Positions 13,402 through 27,320 of a stretch of 64,000 nt of DNA are shown in pieces. The notes beneath the pieces are model-generated. The model worked only from the letters and a program-made list of their open reading frames with translations. It searched no databases and was not told where the DNA came from. The stretch's first letter is position 1; each line of letters opens with the position of its first letter. The stretch is from Saccoglossus kowalevskii (lineage: Eukaryota > Hemichordata > Enteropneusta > Harrimaniidae): assembly GCF_000003605.2 (NCBI RefSeq), contig NW_003140812.1:1222476-1286475 (forward strand), written 5' to 3'. The position numbers were made by a program, and so were the translations under genes.

Positions 13402-15129
13402 TAAGATACTCTGTTTTGATGTATAGGGTATTTTTTATATGGAGCAAAAATGTACGGAAAAGCCGCACTGAAACGTCGCAGCCAGGGTCGCTGCAGCGCG
13501 TCTTACGCTGTGAGCATTTCTATGCGTTCACGCCGATGCTAACCGAAACGCTCTAAACAAAGCTGTGTGGCTTGTGAATAGGTGTGATACGTTCGTGAGA
13601 AAGTAATTTCAGTCATTTCCACGGCACTCTGACATTTTTATCTGTAGAGTGATCAAATAACTTGCGTTTGAGAATTTCTCAATTCATTTCAAAAATTCTC
13701 GATAATTTGAGTGATTCACACTGCTGAAACACGGTTCAACTAAAAAGAGTATCCATGGCTGAAAATAACATTTACTGAGTGTATTTCGTTTTTTTTTTCA
13801 GCAAACAATGTATGTATGTTATTGAGTAATGTGAAACTTGTTATAATAGATAAAATAAAATATTGCATACTTCAAATATAAGTGTTGTTATTTTGTGGGA
13901 GAGCTGGTGTGAGTGATCTATGGTAGCTGTGATTGTGCATGGTGGATGTCTGTTCGATGTGATAAAATAAATAACACATTATGGTCATGACCACCATCCC
14001 TTGGGCAGGCAACAAATCGTGATATTACCCTCACAAGCATGTGTTATTATTTAAATATCACACTTATACTATTGTATAAATATAATGGATAGGTTATGTA
14101 TACATCAATCCTGCATACATGTTTCATTTGCTCCAGTTGTTTAAAGTAACTGAACTAGTCCTGTAGATTTGATGTATACATAAAGCATATTTTTTTTTTC
14201 AAAATGTATATATTTACTTTTTAAGCCGAGAATTTTGGTAAGAAAGATAAAATTCGTTTTTTGGAGATAGTTGTTGTTTTTCTTCTAGCCAACTAATTAC
14301 ATTCACAGGAACCATAGAGTCAACAATAAGCTTACAGGCAAATCGTTAATAATCATCACTTGAATATACTTATGGCGTAATTATATATTTATTTAATACA
14401 AGGAATCGAATGCCATATTTTGGGATTCATCAGTCACAAAATCAATACAATTCACCCACAATTTAAACACTATGTTGTTCGCACACTCCACATCGATTAG
14501 TATTATTTAGAATGAGATTTTGCGTCGGGCGATATTTGTTCGTAGAGATGGACAATAAATGCGGCTAACCATATTTAATTTGATGTTATATTTATTTATC
14601 TGATGAGTGGCGAATTGTAATTAGATTTCCACAACCTTCAGTATGCAGTAAGCAGTACCAGTCGACCCCTATGATAATAGAACAATTAGAATACATGAGC
14701 AAGTTAGCCGAATATATCCCGCATGAACTACGCATAATATAATATAAATGCATTAATCACTCAACTCACAAACTTTGCTATTTTCGTTGATAAGTGAAAC
14801 TCGCGTGAATATATCAAATGAAAATAGGAATCATTGTTTCCCTGTTATTAAGCTCAAAATTCATATTAAGTATTTTTTAATTATACCTGGCATCATGGGT
14901 ACTGGTATATGAATCCAATCGATGTGAAATGTGATTACAAGAAAAACAGCCGATTGTACTGTATGACTTGAATATTTTCATCTACGTTGAGCCTCTAACA
15001 AGTTAATTATTTACAGAAATTGGCAAAGAATGCGAGTTATGTTTATAGGTTAGTAATCATCTCATTCATATATAATACTACTGATTGTAAATGCTGGAAT
15101 GCACTAAACCTTTGTTGTTAAAAAATGTC
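13402..15129. other. Intergenic or intronic sequence
   Basis: GC-richer to about 13560 (GCTGCAGCGCG and nearby), then strongly AT-rich. A 10-bp palindrome GGTCATGACC lies near 13984. No gene is seen. Confidence 0.4.
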
Positions 15130-16010
15130 AAGGTGTTGAAATTAAATTACATTAGAACAAAGAATGTGAATGCATTGTATAGAAATGTCAAACTCTGTCG
15201 AAACATTCCTTGATTTCAGGACCACTGGAATATGCCCTCATGTAACGTAAGCGTCAGTAGCTATTTACAGCTTTCAACCTAACGACACCAAAGTCTGCAT
15301 ATGCAAGGTTATGCATACACTGTAATCGATTACCAGCATTAAGATACCAGCATATCATAAAAGCTGTCTATAAACGTGTATTATTTGTGTTATCGTGTCT
15401 GTTTAATTACGAGTGTCGGGATGTAAGGTCATATTTCATATAATCATATTTTAATATCGCGCATCTAATAATTAAAATAATTAATCAACATACCTAGAAT
15501 AATTGCAAACAGTCCAAGGTTGTTCTTTTTTTCCTTTCTGTTAAACTGACTGATTATCCAACTCTTATGATTATTTGAGTAAAGGTGCGTCTCAGCGGAG
15601 AAAGGTGATGTGGGGGGAAATGTCGGAAATAATTGAAGCTACATCGGAAAATGAAGAAATCGTCAACACATGAGATAACCACCTAATAGTCTCTAAATTT
15701 TATTAAAATGTCACAGCTATCACAGGGAGTCATATATTGATATACTAGGTTGTGTTCCAAAAGACTGACTCTCGATTAATAATGTGACCTTATTATGTCT
15801 TGAAGATATATGGCGAGTCTGCTATTACTGATCCATGAATTCGGCAGTTATTGTAGATAATCACCCAGTCGGGATTCTATATTAATCGAAGGTGACGTTT
15901 TTTATAGGTTGTTACATCAACTGATATGTCAGCTAAATTTGAGACACCTCACATCGCTTCATGGTTGCATAAGTTACGACATGTTTGTGTTGGTCTTTTG
16001 CTGGTTTGAA
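15130..16010. repeat. Diverged duplication, copy A
   Basis: Colinear blocks match 17425-18410 in the same orientation. Examples are TAGCTATTTACAGCTTTCAA (15258), AAGATACCAGCATA (near 15340), CGTCAACA (15661), an ACCACCTAATAGTCTC block near 15680, and AGGTTGTTACAT (15906). The distance between partners grows from 2326 to 2404 bp, so small indels have accumulated. No ORF is conserved between the copies. It may be an old tandem duplication or two insertions of one repeat. Confidence 0.7.
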
Positions 16011-17424
16011 ACGTGAATGCAAATGTTGCTACATTGTTATATTTTGAAATATATTTCCTCAACATAATTGTATATATTAAATAAAATAACTGAGCACATG
16101 GTTGTATACATTAGAGTCTTTTAAGAAGAAAAAATAAACATTATTTGTTGTGGTATAATTCCATAGATAATCACACGTACGAACATTCTGTAAGGACCGG
16201 TCATATTTCTGATGAGAAGTTGCACAAAGATATAATATAAACAACTATTCCAAGTACGAATCAATCCATGTTTCTTTCTTAGTTCTTAGATAATCGATTT
16301 GAATAAATCATCCATTGCTGAACGCGGATAAATCACAGAAATGGTTGAAATCATCAAGTTTAAAGTTTACCAATCCAGTTTCAGTTAATGCGTAAGTTTG
16401 TCGCCAATTTCTGTTCAGCTTCATGAGTTCAATGTTGGAATACTAATTAAATTAACTTGAATGTGAAATTACGGCAAATCAATGTGACAACCTCTGTGCG
16501 ATTCATAAACTCTGAAGAAAATGAACAAAGGCAAATTAGTATCATCTGTGTGACGTACGAGGATAGTTTCTCGTGTAGAGGGGGGTTACGTCTAAAAAGT
16601 TCTTCCACGCCTAACTCCATGTACACGGCGAATCATTAAAACTGGCAGATACGTGCAAATTAGTCCGTTAATCATTCTTTTTATAAAGTACTTTATGACA
16701 CATTCTTTCATTATCTCAAGCTCATAAAAGTTCATTAAACACAATAAATCAGGTTAAGTAATTTTTCTCAATATTATGTGAAATAAAATTTAATTTAACA
16801 ATGTTTTACAATAACCAATCATTCCTCAGGAAATCAGCAGATGAAACTGTATTTGTCAGCCTTAATTTCACAGTCGTAACCGATCTCTCTGATATATGTA
16901 AATAAAACTTCGATAGAGTTTCGATATCACTCACACTTACAGGTCATTTACTCATTTGTGCAAACAATGCCACATTCGATCAAAATGAACAACTCATTAG
17001 ATATGCCACTTATCAATATTTACCAATATAGAAACGATTGACTATTATACGGTCAATTCTGGCGGTGCAACTCAAAAATAGAAATAATATTCATTTCATA
17101 CTAAATGGTATTCTATTTAAAAAATGACTAAATAAATAAAATCATTCAATCAATTAATTAATTAAATCAATCTTTCAATATTATTTGTAAATACCAATAA
17201 AATGAAATATAATGAAAACAAGTGATATGTCTTTTTAAAAAGTTTAGTATGGTATGTGTGCTCAGTGGTCAGTAGGATTTTGTAAAAGTCTGTCAAATCG
17301 ACATGACGTTACGGTGAAGTATGTTCAAATATCAATAATTATGACATATGACACAATAGTATTTGCTAATCATCACTAATTATTTCCTGTTAACGAATGA
17401 TAAAATTAATAGAAAGTTGAAACA
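16011..17424. other. Spacer between the two duplication copies
   Basis: Strongly AT-rich. I found no matching partner for this spacer elsewhere in the window and no gene. Confidence 0.4.
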
Positions 17425-18052
17425 AAACGGGTTATTTTAATTAATTGTACAGAATTGACTTCATTCCACAAACTGTCATGCATTGTATATCACATTTTAT
17501 ACTGCGCTTTGTTAAAATCTATCTTACTTCCATATACGCGACTAGCACATATGGTGTATGCCTTCGTGTAACGTAATCTACAATAGCTATTTACGGCTTT
17601 CAACTTATTGATTTCAAAGTCTATACATTATGCATACGCACGACCAGGGTAAGATACCAGCATAATATACGCCGTCCATTAGCACGTACTATTTTTATTG
17701 CTATGTCGGCCTGGGCGTATATATCGATGTACGGTACTTCATGTTAAAGAATAAAATTATAATATAGCGCTCCTACTAAGCAGAATACATATTTGACATA
17801 CCTGAAATTATTACACATGTATTACAATATGATCAAGCTTAGACCAGCATGTGAAAAGGAACATCGGTAACAATAGTAATTGAAACGAATATTAAATACC
17901 TACCTTATGTCAGTTGAAGCATGAGTAGAATGTACTAATCTCGTATCCAACTATTCACTTGATTACTTGTGTTAAACTGCACCTCAAAAAAACAGTGAAG
18001 TGAGGAAATTGTAGGAAGTGCTTGAAACTGCTTTTGAAAACAGACAAAACGT

Positions 18053-18083
<31 letters not shown>

Positions 18084-18410
18084 CACCACTTAATAGCCTC
18101 TTGATTGTATTGAAATGTCACTACGATAACATAGAATCGTAAGTTGATTTATTCAGTTGTGTAGCAAAATGGCTGATTTTAGATTAACAACGCGACCTTG
18201 TGGCGTGGCGTGAAAGATAGATGCGGATTCGGCGTATTTTGTTTATTGAACACTGCATCACTCGGCGGCGTTTGTAGACCGAAATAAACGGCTTTCTTTT
18301 TGATTTTTTAGGTTGTTACATAAACAAAAATGTGTAGCCAAATTTCAAAAAAACTGCAATCACTACATGTGCGTGTACCATAAGTACATGTAGCTGTCTT
18401 TTAACCAAGT
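17425..18410. repeat. Diverged duplication, copy B
   Basis: Partner of the 15.1-16.0 kb segment: TAGCTATTTACGGCTTTCAA at 17584, AAGATACCAGCATA near 17651, CGTCAACA near 18051, CACTTAATAGCCTC near 18087, and AGGTTGTTACAT at 18310. An (AT)n tract at 18058-18083 has expanded inside this copy only. I judge identity outside the blocks as low, so the duplication is old. Confidence 0.7.
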
Positions 18411-21400
18411 ATTTTAATATGTGGCTTTATATGTGTGTGTCGTCTATGCAATATATGATTTTTGTCCATGTTGAAAATCGTTTAAAATCTATCATTATAC
18501 TTCTACGTTCCGTTCATACGGCTTTATTTATCATGTCATAATCTAACGTAATGACTGGTACTTACCATTAGATGACCATTATCACCAGGAAACAAACAGA
18601 TTAATATCAGTCGATAAAGTTGTGTTGAACCTTAAAAGAGACACGATAAACCGCATAATATGCTATTAGAGCATGTTAACACAGTATTGCAGTGAAAAAT
18701 ATTAGTTTTTTACGAGATGATTTTATTTTAATATCAATGCAAGGAGTGTCTCGTCGAACATATATTTTACATTCCCATTGGTGAAGAAACATATTATAGA
18801 AATATTACGTGTTATTACATGCCTTCCCTTTCGCGCAATTTCGATACATGGTTTAGAATAAGGAAGAAGTGAAGCATGTATTGGCTATTCACTGCTGCCT
18901 CTTCTAAAAAATTAGTTGCTACGCTAAAAAGTGCAAGAACGCAAGCAAATCGGCAGAAATTTGTTAATTTGTTTGTTGTTGGTGATGTATGTAACTGGTT
19001 TAGGATAATTATTATAGCGTTCGTGTATAGCCATGTGAAGTACAGGTAGTAATAATATCACAGCCAGAGCGTTTGTGGACTCTCCGCAGGGGAAATGTAC
19101 ATTCGCCCTAACGTGGTGCAAACGATACCTTTAATGTGTTTGAGCGTAAAAGCCCGTGTGATACGCAGTCTGATCACGTGATTGAACTGATGGCTAAATC
19201 ATAAACGATGCAAAATATTATCAGTATTTTCATAGCGCAATAGTAGATATTCTTACATTTATCGTCCCGGGTAAGGTATGAACTTGTATAACTGACCGCA
19301 TAAAATAATAATTGTTTATGTATTTGGGACAAACGGAATTCCAGTCTAACTATATCGTCACGTTGTTGGAATCATATTGTGTTGGTGCATGCTTATGTGA
19401 TGCTTTATGTGTTGCAGATTTTTAAGTAGGTTGCGAGAAACTAACATATGGATGCACAATATTCCGGTCAGTCTACGAAGTAATTGAAAAGCTTCCATGA
19501 ATCAAATAATACGTGATTGTTCGGTAAACATCTGTATATTGCCCGTTGTGGCATTTAGTTAAATCTTAATGATCATAAACCGACACATTCAACGAACGCT
19601 TCAGTTGACGTATTTATATTCACTAAGTAGGTTAATGCTTTTAATGATATATATGTAATATAAATGCTTGGGCATTCCCGTGTAACGAAGATTATAAACA
19701 CTTTTAAGCTGAATGCACGCATCGTCATCTCCGACTCTTCAGATGAAAACGGTTTAAAGTGAAAAACGCGACGAAATATAATTATGATTAATCGACTTTC
19801 AACGATCAAAAGCAAGGTCAATGTTCACTTTTTGCACGGTAAAGTGATTTATTAATGTACCTCGCATACCTTCGTTGAAAGGTTGTTGACGGGTTCTCTG
19901 AAATACTTTACATATCCGTGACCTTGACATTGAATTTATATATATACAATGACATCGCATCAATTGCTTTATGTTTACGAAGACACACATATGATTACCA
20001 CAATATTTGGGTGTTTATCGTGTACAAGTGGCTGCTGCTGGATATCTGAAAAAAACGGACTCTATGGCGCCGAGGATGAACACAATACACGCACGGAGTT
20101 TATGAATCAAACGCGATCAGGTTTTTATTTAAAAAAAACAAACAGCTGATTAATAACTGACTGTTTTATCTGCTGGCAACGAACAAACATGTCCTTCTTA
20201 TTCACTTCATTATTAAATTTTTATGTACATGATAATTTGCTGTAAGCAAATAAATCCAACTTTGCCGGAACAAATACTCTTCAAGAGACTGCATCGATGT
20301 AGCAATAAAGGCAATACATGTTTATTGGAATGGGGGGGGGGTATGAATTGCTGATCATGACCATGCGTAATATCATGTTCTGATTTAATTTATCTGTTAA
20401 ATTATTCTAAACTGTCAGAGTGAAAAATTAATGTTTGAAATAAATACACAAGTTAGCAGTAAATAACGTAGAGTTATTGCAATGGGGTTGGTTGAAAGCT
20501 TTATTTTACATGTTGATGGGTGGAAGAAACGAGGAAAGTTGTATTGAGCATGCAATAATTTATTATATACTCGCGTAGGTTCAGATATTATATACCCTCC
20601 AACCATGTATAATCTATCGGTTAAGATTGAACCACCCGTTATGCTTGGGTTAGCAGGGGTAGACTAAAAAATTAAGGTTCATAAAAAAACTGCATAACGG
20701 GAGACGAAATTTTGTAGACACATCTACTTCAATAATAATATATAAAGGCAACGGCAAAAAAGAAGAAATTTTACCAAGCCCGTAATATTGCAAATAATCA
20801 TTAATTGCGTGACGTAATTACAAGTACAAAACAGCGAGAGCACTAATGTGAATACGCAGACTAATATATAATATTCGAAATGGCGCCGTAATTCTGCGGG
20901 TGGCATAGATGTCTTATCGCGATTATGGATGTTATTGGGGATGGCAACAAGCCACCGTACAATAGGAGGTCATATACGTTAGTACAGATAGGTTGTTCTC
21001 TCCTGGAAATTTGGTGAATAGAACAGTATGGTGTATGATTCACATACATGTACAATTTTCAGTGATAATTCGTATTTTTTTTTTCTTACTTCATTTTTTT
21101 TTTTTTGAGTTTCGAGTGCGCATCATTATTTTTTAAGTATGATATTCATCTACTTCTTATCGACGTCCTTTAGAATTTAAAATTTAATTTTAAACTCAAA
21201 AGTGATAATTTCAAATAAAGCTGTTATATATCATTTTGCTTGAGTTCTAGTAGTGTTGTTTAGTTAGAGCAGTACTCATTAAATTGTCAAACTGTGCTCT
21301 TAATTATCATACCACTAAAACAGCATATAATCGTATTTTATTATTCAGTGAAACCCCTTGGTTTTATAGAATTTGAATGATAGTTTCTCAAAAATTTGAA

Positions 21401-21480
21401 AATATACCTAAAAAATGAGTGCGATAGTGTTCCCCATTGTAATTTGTGAGCACCATAAATGTATTGTTGGAACCATTCTC
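18411..21480. other. Intergenic or intronic sequence
   Basis: AT-rich, with T runs near 21077 and 21097 and a G run at 20332-20341. No supported gene. Confidence 0.4.
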
Positions 21481-21628
21481 TGAAGATGCGAGTTTTACTG
21501 GATGCGAATAAAGTGGAGATGTCGAGCAGAGGGTTCCGTTACGTACAAATCCGGGACTTGAATGCATAACGTGTTATGATAAACACAGCTGGTAATTTAT
21601 CGATACATGTGTACGTGCAGGAGCAAGC

Positions 21629-21781
21629 ATGACCCAATATAGCTTCAGTGCCCTGGAAATGTTTAAAGATATCGGAAGTGGATCAAATACCAAGGGGTAT
21701 TTTAATAAAGTGAAACAAATTCAAGGAATCCACCCCAAATATATTGAATCATTATCTCCGTGTAATGTAGATGACATTTAA
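21629..21781 (+). CDS. Coding-like short ORF or terminal exon (50 aa), unknown
   Basis: The frame from ATG 21629 to TAA 21779-21781 encodes 50 residues, beginning MTQYSFSALEMFKDIGSGS and ending CNVDDI. It is hydrophilic, with balanced amino acid use unlike the leucine/isoleucine/tyrosine-rich chance frames nearby. An acceptor-like GTACGTGCAG ends at 21620, nine bases before the ATG. Another frame just upstream (about 21480-21560) also reads coding-like (MRVLLDANKVEMSSRGFRYV). The pair may be remnants of a decayed gene. I do not recognise a family. Confidence 0.25.
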   Translation: MTQYSFSALEMFKDIGSGSNTKGYFNKVKQIQGIHPKYIESLSPCNVDDI

Positions 21782-24489
21782 AATAAGACATACTATGTAT
21801 ATATTAGTTTTCCCCAAAAAACATGGGAGATTGTTAATAAGCGATGTTATGTCTGATTACAAAATTACTTCTCTTGGTCAAAAATAATAACAAAACCCCA
21901 GGGTATACTATATGAAAATGGGTTAGAAAATAATGTTTATTGGTAGTTATTTATATATTACAATTAATCAATAACCACGATTTTGTATAAATTAATCATT
22001 AATTAATTTATTTATTTATTTATTTCTGCTGGTAGCCGGGTGATGAATTTTGAAAAAAAATGTACCAAGATTTATACCAGCATTTTATACATTCGAGGGT
22101 CATATTTTACATAGCAGTACATGTTTAAACTGTGAATGTTGAACATTAGATCATATATTTCATTTGTGCTATTGTTATTGATGACATATGTAGGGTTTAG
22201 TATTGTGTGTGTGTGTATTTTTTATTCTATAATTTCACAACCAATTAAATGAAAGTCACGATTTATCGTGTCAATTGTCGATTTCTTAATAATAATAGTA
22301 ATTAATTGACTTTAAATGAACGAGATGAAAATTTTATCGCGACAAGAATGTTTGATGATTTGTTTTATTGCCAACATTGTGAGAATGTATATATACAACA
22401 TTGATTTCAATGTGTTTTACAGCAACCACAGTATTTTCCCGAAGGAATTGGGAAGTATCGTGGATTTAGTAGTATTTTTTTTGCTTATTATTAGACGTGA
22501 AAATTCTATCTAATCTACGAAATAAATCCTAATATTTGTCATATATATAAGCTTTTTGAACAATATCAACAACCTACGAATGGTATACCTCGATAATCAA
22601 TAATCCTTAATAGAAATGAATTGAGCCTACATACCAAATGAGCACATTGTTTGCATGGAAACCCGTGGTACTCTGAGGTGCATACGAGAGTAGATACCAC
22701 TATTCAAACCATTAGAATGGATTCCCCATTAGAATTAAACAATACTGTCATTTCTTTTCCACGGCGACGCCCAATCGTACTGACCTGAAGAGAACCCGTC
22801 GCTAGGATGTCAAGCACACGTGCCAGCTGTTTGTATAATAATTCCATTCAGCGTCGCTTCCTTCCTTCCAATTTATTACGCATTTTATGGGATAGTTTTA
22901 TTCCTGGTGATTATATAAACGCATGTCTACACTAGGGCGCGTGGAAAGAGAATTCAAATTGATCTTTATTTGCCGAAATATGAGCTGACAAGCGACTCGG
23001 GCCAATAAAGTGCTTCATCTAATTGTCTGAAAAAGCAGGAACCGCTCTGCGGAAGTCCAAACCTACTTAACTGTAAGTCTAATGAGCATAACGGCGTGAA
23101 GAATGGTAGCAGAACAGCGTGGATTACACGAAATGTGTCGTGTCTACTTTAAAGTTTCGCTTTTATACGCCCGTTTAAAATGCCCCGCCCTCAAAATAAA
23201 CGGGAATATGTCATTTTCTTTTGCGTCGTGTTACTTTCAGAACAAAATCTGTACTTGTAGCTCCACTATACTTACCAAGACCACGCGATATATATTGTTT
23301 TAATATTTTTTTCACCGAAGTATAAAATAATATAGCATTCCTCCATTTAATATTAATTATGCATATGCGATGCCCTTTGTATTTATGATTTGAAAACATC
23401 TTTGTATATTTCAAGAAACTACATGTGTATTGGTTAGGCAGGCTTTTCATAGTAATGATAGGAATATTGACTGTGTTCGATGCGTACACGGATTAATGTT
23501 AGTATATCTACAAATAAGGTTCGAGAAGAGAGAATTCAAGATTACCCACACAGTTTTGCAATATTTAATAAGCTCGTCAACATTTAGATGAAATGAAATG
23601 AAATGAAATAGTAGGAATCTTTCCCCGGTGTTCTGAAAACATCTGAAATTTGTTTGTTTGGTTTTCATCTCAAGATAGCATGCGGTAACCTTGTCATTTC
23701 AATACCCCCATGCTGTGTCAACAATCGTTGGGTTTCCTCGATGAAAAACCTAATATTTCACTGTAATTTAAGCCGCGTCTTCCTTTGGTACACCTGCCTC
23801 TGTGTCCTGGTCTTCGTTATTTCTTTAATAAATTGTATTTTATGTGGCCTACGTCCTTTCTCAAATCACAGCGGTATTCTGTTCCGCGAGCTCGCGTTAA
23901 TGACTTGTAATACGATACAGTGCGGTGATGGAGGTGCGCTGAATCGAAAAACTATACGTATTTTGCGCCAACCGCATCATCAATGGCGCCGCTTCCTCCC
24001 GTTAATTTTCTTATCATGCTGACAGCGGTATGGGTTTGGTCTTTCGATTCGTCGACAGTGTTATTACTTCTGCAAATGCCTGCGTTTTAGCTAAATTTCC
24101 CGCTTACTGTGCCCTCGAGGTGGCAAATTGAATAAAGGGGCATCTTACGACCGCATACATCAACACTGATGGGTTCAGAGCCTTACCAAGGACACCGAGC
24201 TGCTCACACACCAGCCTAATGGGTTTTATCTTCATCGCCGAGCGGAAGTCGCAACGCTTCTTAGTAGACCGTAGTGTTTGCAAGTCATCTATAAATCGAC
24301 AGTCGTCGTATCTTCACACCTGAACCGCCGCAAGAGATTTTTTTATTTCACCAAACGCTTAAATTTCATTGCTCATTTTACGATGTGAGCGTCAAATTCA
24401 ACTTTATAAGGTAATATAGTCATGCTCCAATGCATATCTTCCAAATTTAGATATATATAATAACTGAAGTGTGGTAAACCGATCGTAAC
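21782..24489. other. Region containing a GC-richer block without a recognised gene
   Basis: AT-rich to about 22.6 kb with a short (ATTT)n near 22005, then less AT-rich to 24.35 kb. E2F-like sites TTTGCGCCAA (near 23960) and TTTCCCGC (near 24096) occur. A stop-free stretch of about 120 codons at 23.66-24.02 kb on the plus strand, preceded by an acceptor-like TTTTCATCTCAAG, has one hydrophobic segment but no known domain. Confidence 0.3.
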
Positions 24490-24645
24490 ATGCGCCTAGC
24501 AAAGTTGACTTATGTTACAATAGACTCACAGGACATGGTGTTAGTAAAGAGCAATTTGCGGGATTCAATGTGTGTAAGTTTACAGGGCCCAGATAATTGT
24601 TCGTGCGTGAGAATATGCTTGCAGCCTCAATCAACAATGCAATAA
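24490..24645 (+). CDS. Short ORF (51 aa) with an internal splice-donor consensus, unknown
   Basis: The frame from ATG 24490 to TAA 24643-24645 begins MRLAKLTYVTIDSQDMVLVK and ends with a cysteine-containing stretch (CSCVRIC). A perfect GTAAGT donor lies inside at codon 29, so it could be a first coding exon. There is no recognised domain, and a chance frame is quite possible. Confidence 0.12.
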   Translation: MRLAKLTYVTIDSQDMVLVKSNLRDSMCVSLQGPDNCSCVRICLQPQSTMQ

Positions 24646-27320
24646 TGTACGATGTGTGCGCAAAAAGAAGGGCAAGCTAAAGAAAGGCGAAATAAAATGA
24701 TAAGTGCACGTCGTCAACAGACTCTGGTTGTATCGACAACTGAATATTTTAAGATGTAACATAAGACCAAGGATCAAAGTAGAAACGTACTTGCAACACC
24801 TGATTCATGTCTCAAGAGAGGTTCCCTCAACGATGACCTACCCTGCGTGTCACTCTCAAAGCGCACACAAATTCATAGCACATTTAATTTTCACACGTTG
24901 TGACCTTTAATGTTTCTGTTTTGTTTTCGTTTTTGTGATGTAATATAATTAAGAACTAATCATTAGTTTAAAATACGGCGATGCTCGAGGCTAACGATTA
25001 GCATCGTGACAGAATGTGTTGCTCGAGTATCTGATCATTAGCACGTAGCGAAACATCAAAATAATTTCAATGCCTATCGTGCTGCCGCAAGTGATATGTC
25101 ATTAATAAACCACAAAACGCAATAACATAGGAAGATATTACAGAAATGGTGAGGGTAGAGATTATGCAGCAACGATCGGGAACTCTCTACGTGACTGGAA
25201 TGCCGTTGGTTGAGTCAGTGCATTCATGACAAGCGCGAGATGGCGAACGTGAACACATTCCAGGTCAGCAAATACCTAATTCAACGTAACAATTGAAAAG
25301 CTTGAATTCACAGAATGTTCAATTTACAATTGTTCTGTTTACAATCACGTGCCCTGCTACATTGTCCCTGATACTGGTTAGATTGACAGGAAGTGGTTTC
25401 CAGTCGCAATGATTATCGTTTCATTCTCATGAGCGAGAACATTCCGGTTATGGGTACCACTCACAGTCTTCGTTGGCTTATCCTCATACTCATATTATAC
25501 AAAGAAATATATATCAATATATAAATATATATATATATATATTTCTTTAATTTCATTCAGTGAATTCGCACATCATTTGTTGCTGTGTAATTATGCAAAT
25601 TGCAAATTATAATTTTCCTTCATATTCCGGATTAACATCTCATAAGTAAGAAATACTATTCTCAACATTTCGTTCGTATCAATTGCACTATGCCTGGGAG
25701 CAATATTTAATACTTCAGTCAATTTGCACGGTTAACTACGTAATTCTCTCCTGTGATATCTTCGATATTTGCAAAAAACGTGATAGTAGTTACCTGCCCG
25801 TGTAGCAGAATAAACGATAGCGTCCGAGTAAAAATATTTTGGGTGTTACATTTGTCTTGTCGTATTTCAGTATATGATTATTCGGATACAGCACTTGATC
25901 TGAAACACAGTATTTCGCATTGTAATTGTTCTGTTTGTTGTTTTTAGTACTTCAATGAAGGTTGTTAAAATTTTTATTTTTTTTTTATTGAGAGAAAAAA
26001 AAACGATTCAACATTCCAAGCCAAGAAACATGGTGTGGAAGGAATGGCATATAGAGTTGGTCATTTGATCCAGTTCTATGGGGATACCAATGCCAAAGAT
26101 GTATATACAATATATATGTGTGTTCTTTTCTATTATAGACGTGCATACACAGTAGTTCCGTACTATTCGCTAGTCACTCATATGAGCGACAATGTTGCAC
26201 TTTATAGAAATAGAAAATATGAAACAAATTATCCGTCATCCATTTCGAGTAGAGTGGCGATTGAGCAGCGTAAATAAAGGCCCGCAATGGCGATGGTACA
26301 CTAACGTTTGTTTTTCACTTTTCTTATTTTCGAGCGGCCTATTTTTATAAGCTGTCATCAACGCCCAAGTAATAACACTCATCGGTATTACTTGAACTCC
26401 AAAACGTAAAGGCAATTACATTAAAAAAACATTGTGGGAACTCAAAGACAGAATGATAGAGAGATTCAAGATAAAAAAGCACTGAATTATTGAATCTTAA
26501 ACAGATTCAAAACTTAACTTATTGAGGGTGTTCATACCAGTTTTCATTATTCTCAAAGAAATCATTGGTAAAGTTTAAAACACCCTCATGAATACTCAAC
26601 CGCCTCCAAAAAATAGGCGATGAAGTTATTGTACCTGACGCGGTTTGCTTTATTCATGTTGTTTGTCACCGTATAACCCACGTTAAACTAAGACTCTTGA
26701 ATGTAACATAGGCTGACATGATATAGTCAATGCGAGATGTTGAATATTATTATCCGAGCAGATGAATCCATTTAAGGCATCTTAAAGCAAAAGAAGAGTC
26801 AAAGGTTGTTGTTGTTTTTAAATCAATACATTCAATCATTGTGTAATTGTTTAATATATTATATATCTTGTTCCAGTGGCAATCAATTTCATGAGTTGGG
26901 TCCGTGGCGAAATTAGCTCCATGACAAAAAATACAATGCGATTTCATTTCAAATGTTCATTTTCTCCCAATAGTAGTGTTCACGCTACTCGAATTACGAG
27001 CTAAGATTTAAGCTAATCTCATATGTTTGCATATTGGATAGACCCACAAGCAGTCACACACGGGCGGATACAGCGGTTAGAACGAACTAAGGAACGCCCA
27101 AACTTGTTAAGAATATACAAACATCTTCAGTCATTGTAACTATAATTACTAGTACAGTAACTAACATGTTAGTACTACGGTTATAAAACAATACCAAAGA
27201 ATATTATTTAGAAAATACAGATTACAGAATAACATTTTTTCTCTAGAACAATCTCTCCACTTGTGTTCTCGTTGATCGGCATGTCCAAGTGAACGTTGAA
27301 CACAATGGCGTTTTGGGCGC
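24646..27320. other. Intergenic sequence
   Basis: It holds an octamer ATGCAAAT at 25593-25600 and an (AT)-rich tract near 25520. A 10-bp inverted repeat, TGAGGGTGTT at 26524 and AACACCCTCA near 26578, has a 45-nt loop. No gene is seen. Confidence 0.4.

Noticed and set aside
23654-24022. Roughly 120-codon plus-strand frame with one hydrophobic segment
   Set aside because: Starts at a non-ATG codon and has no recognisable family. The acceptor-like site is noted, but it is not enough to call an exon.
25681-25702. miR-92-like ATTGCACTATGCCTGG
   Set aside because: Mismatches after position 8 and no matching star arm upstream.
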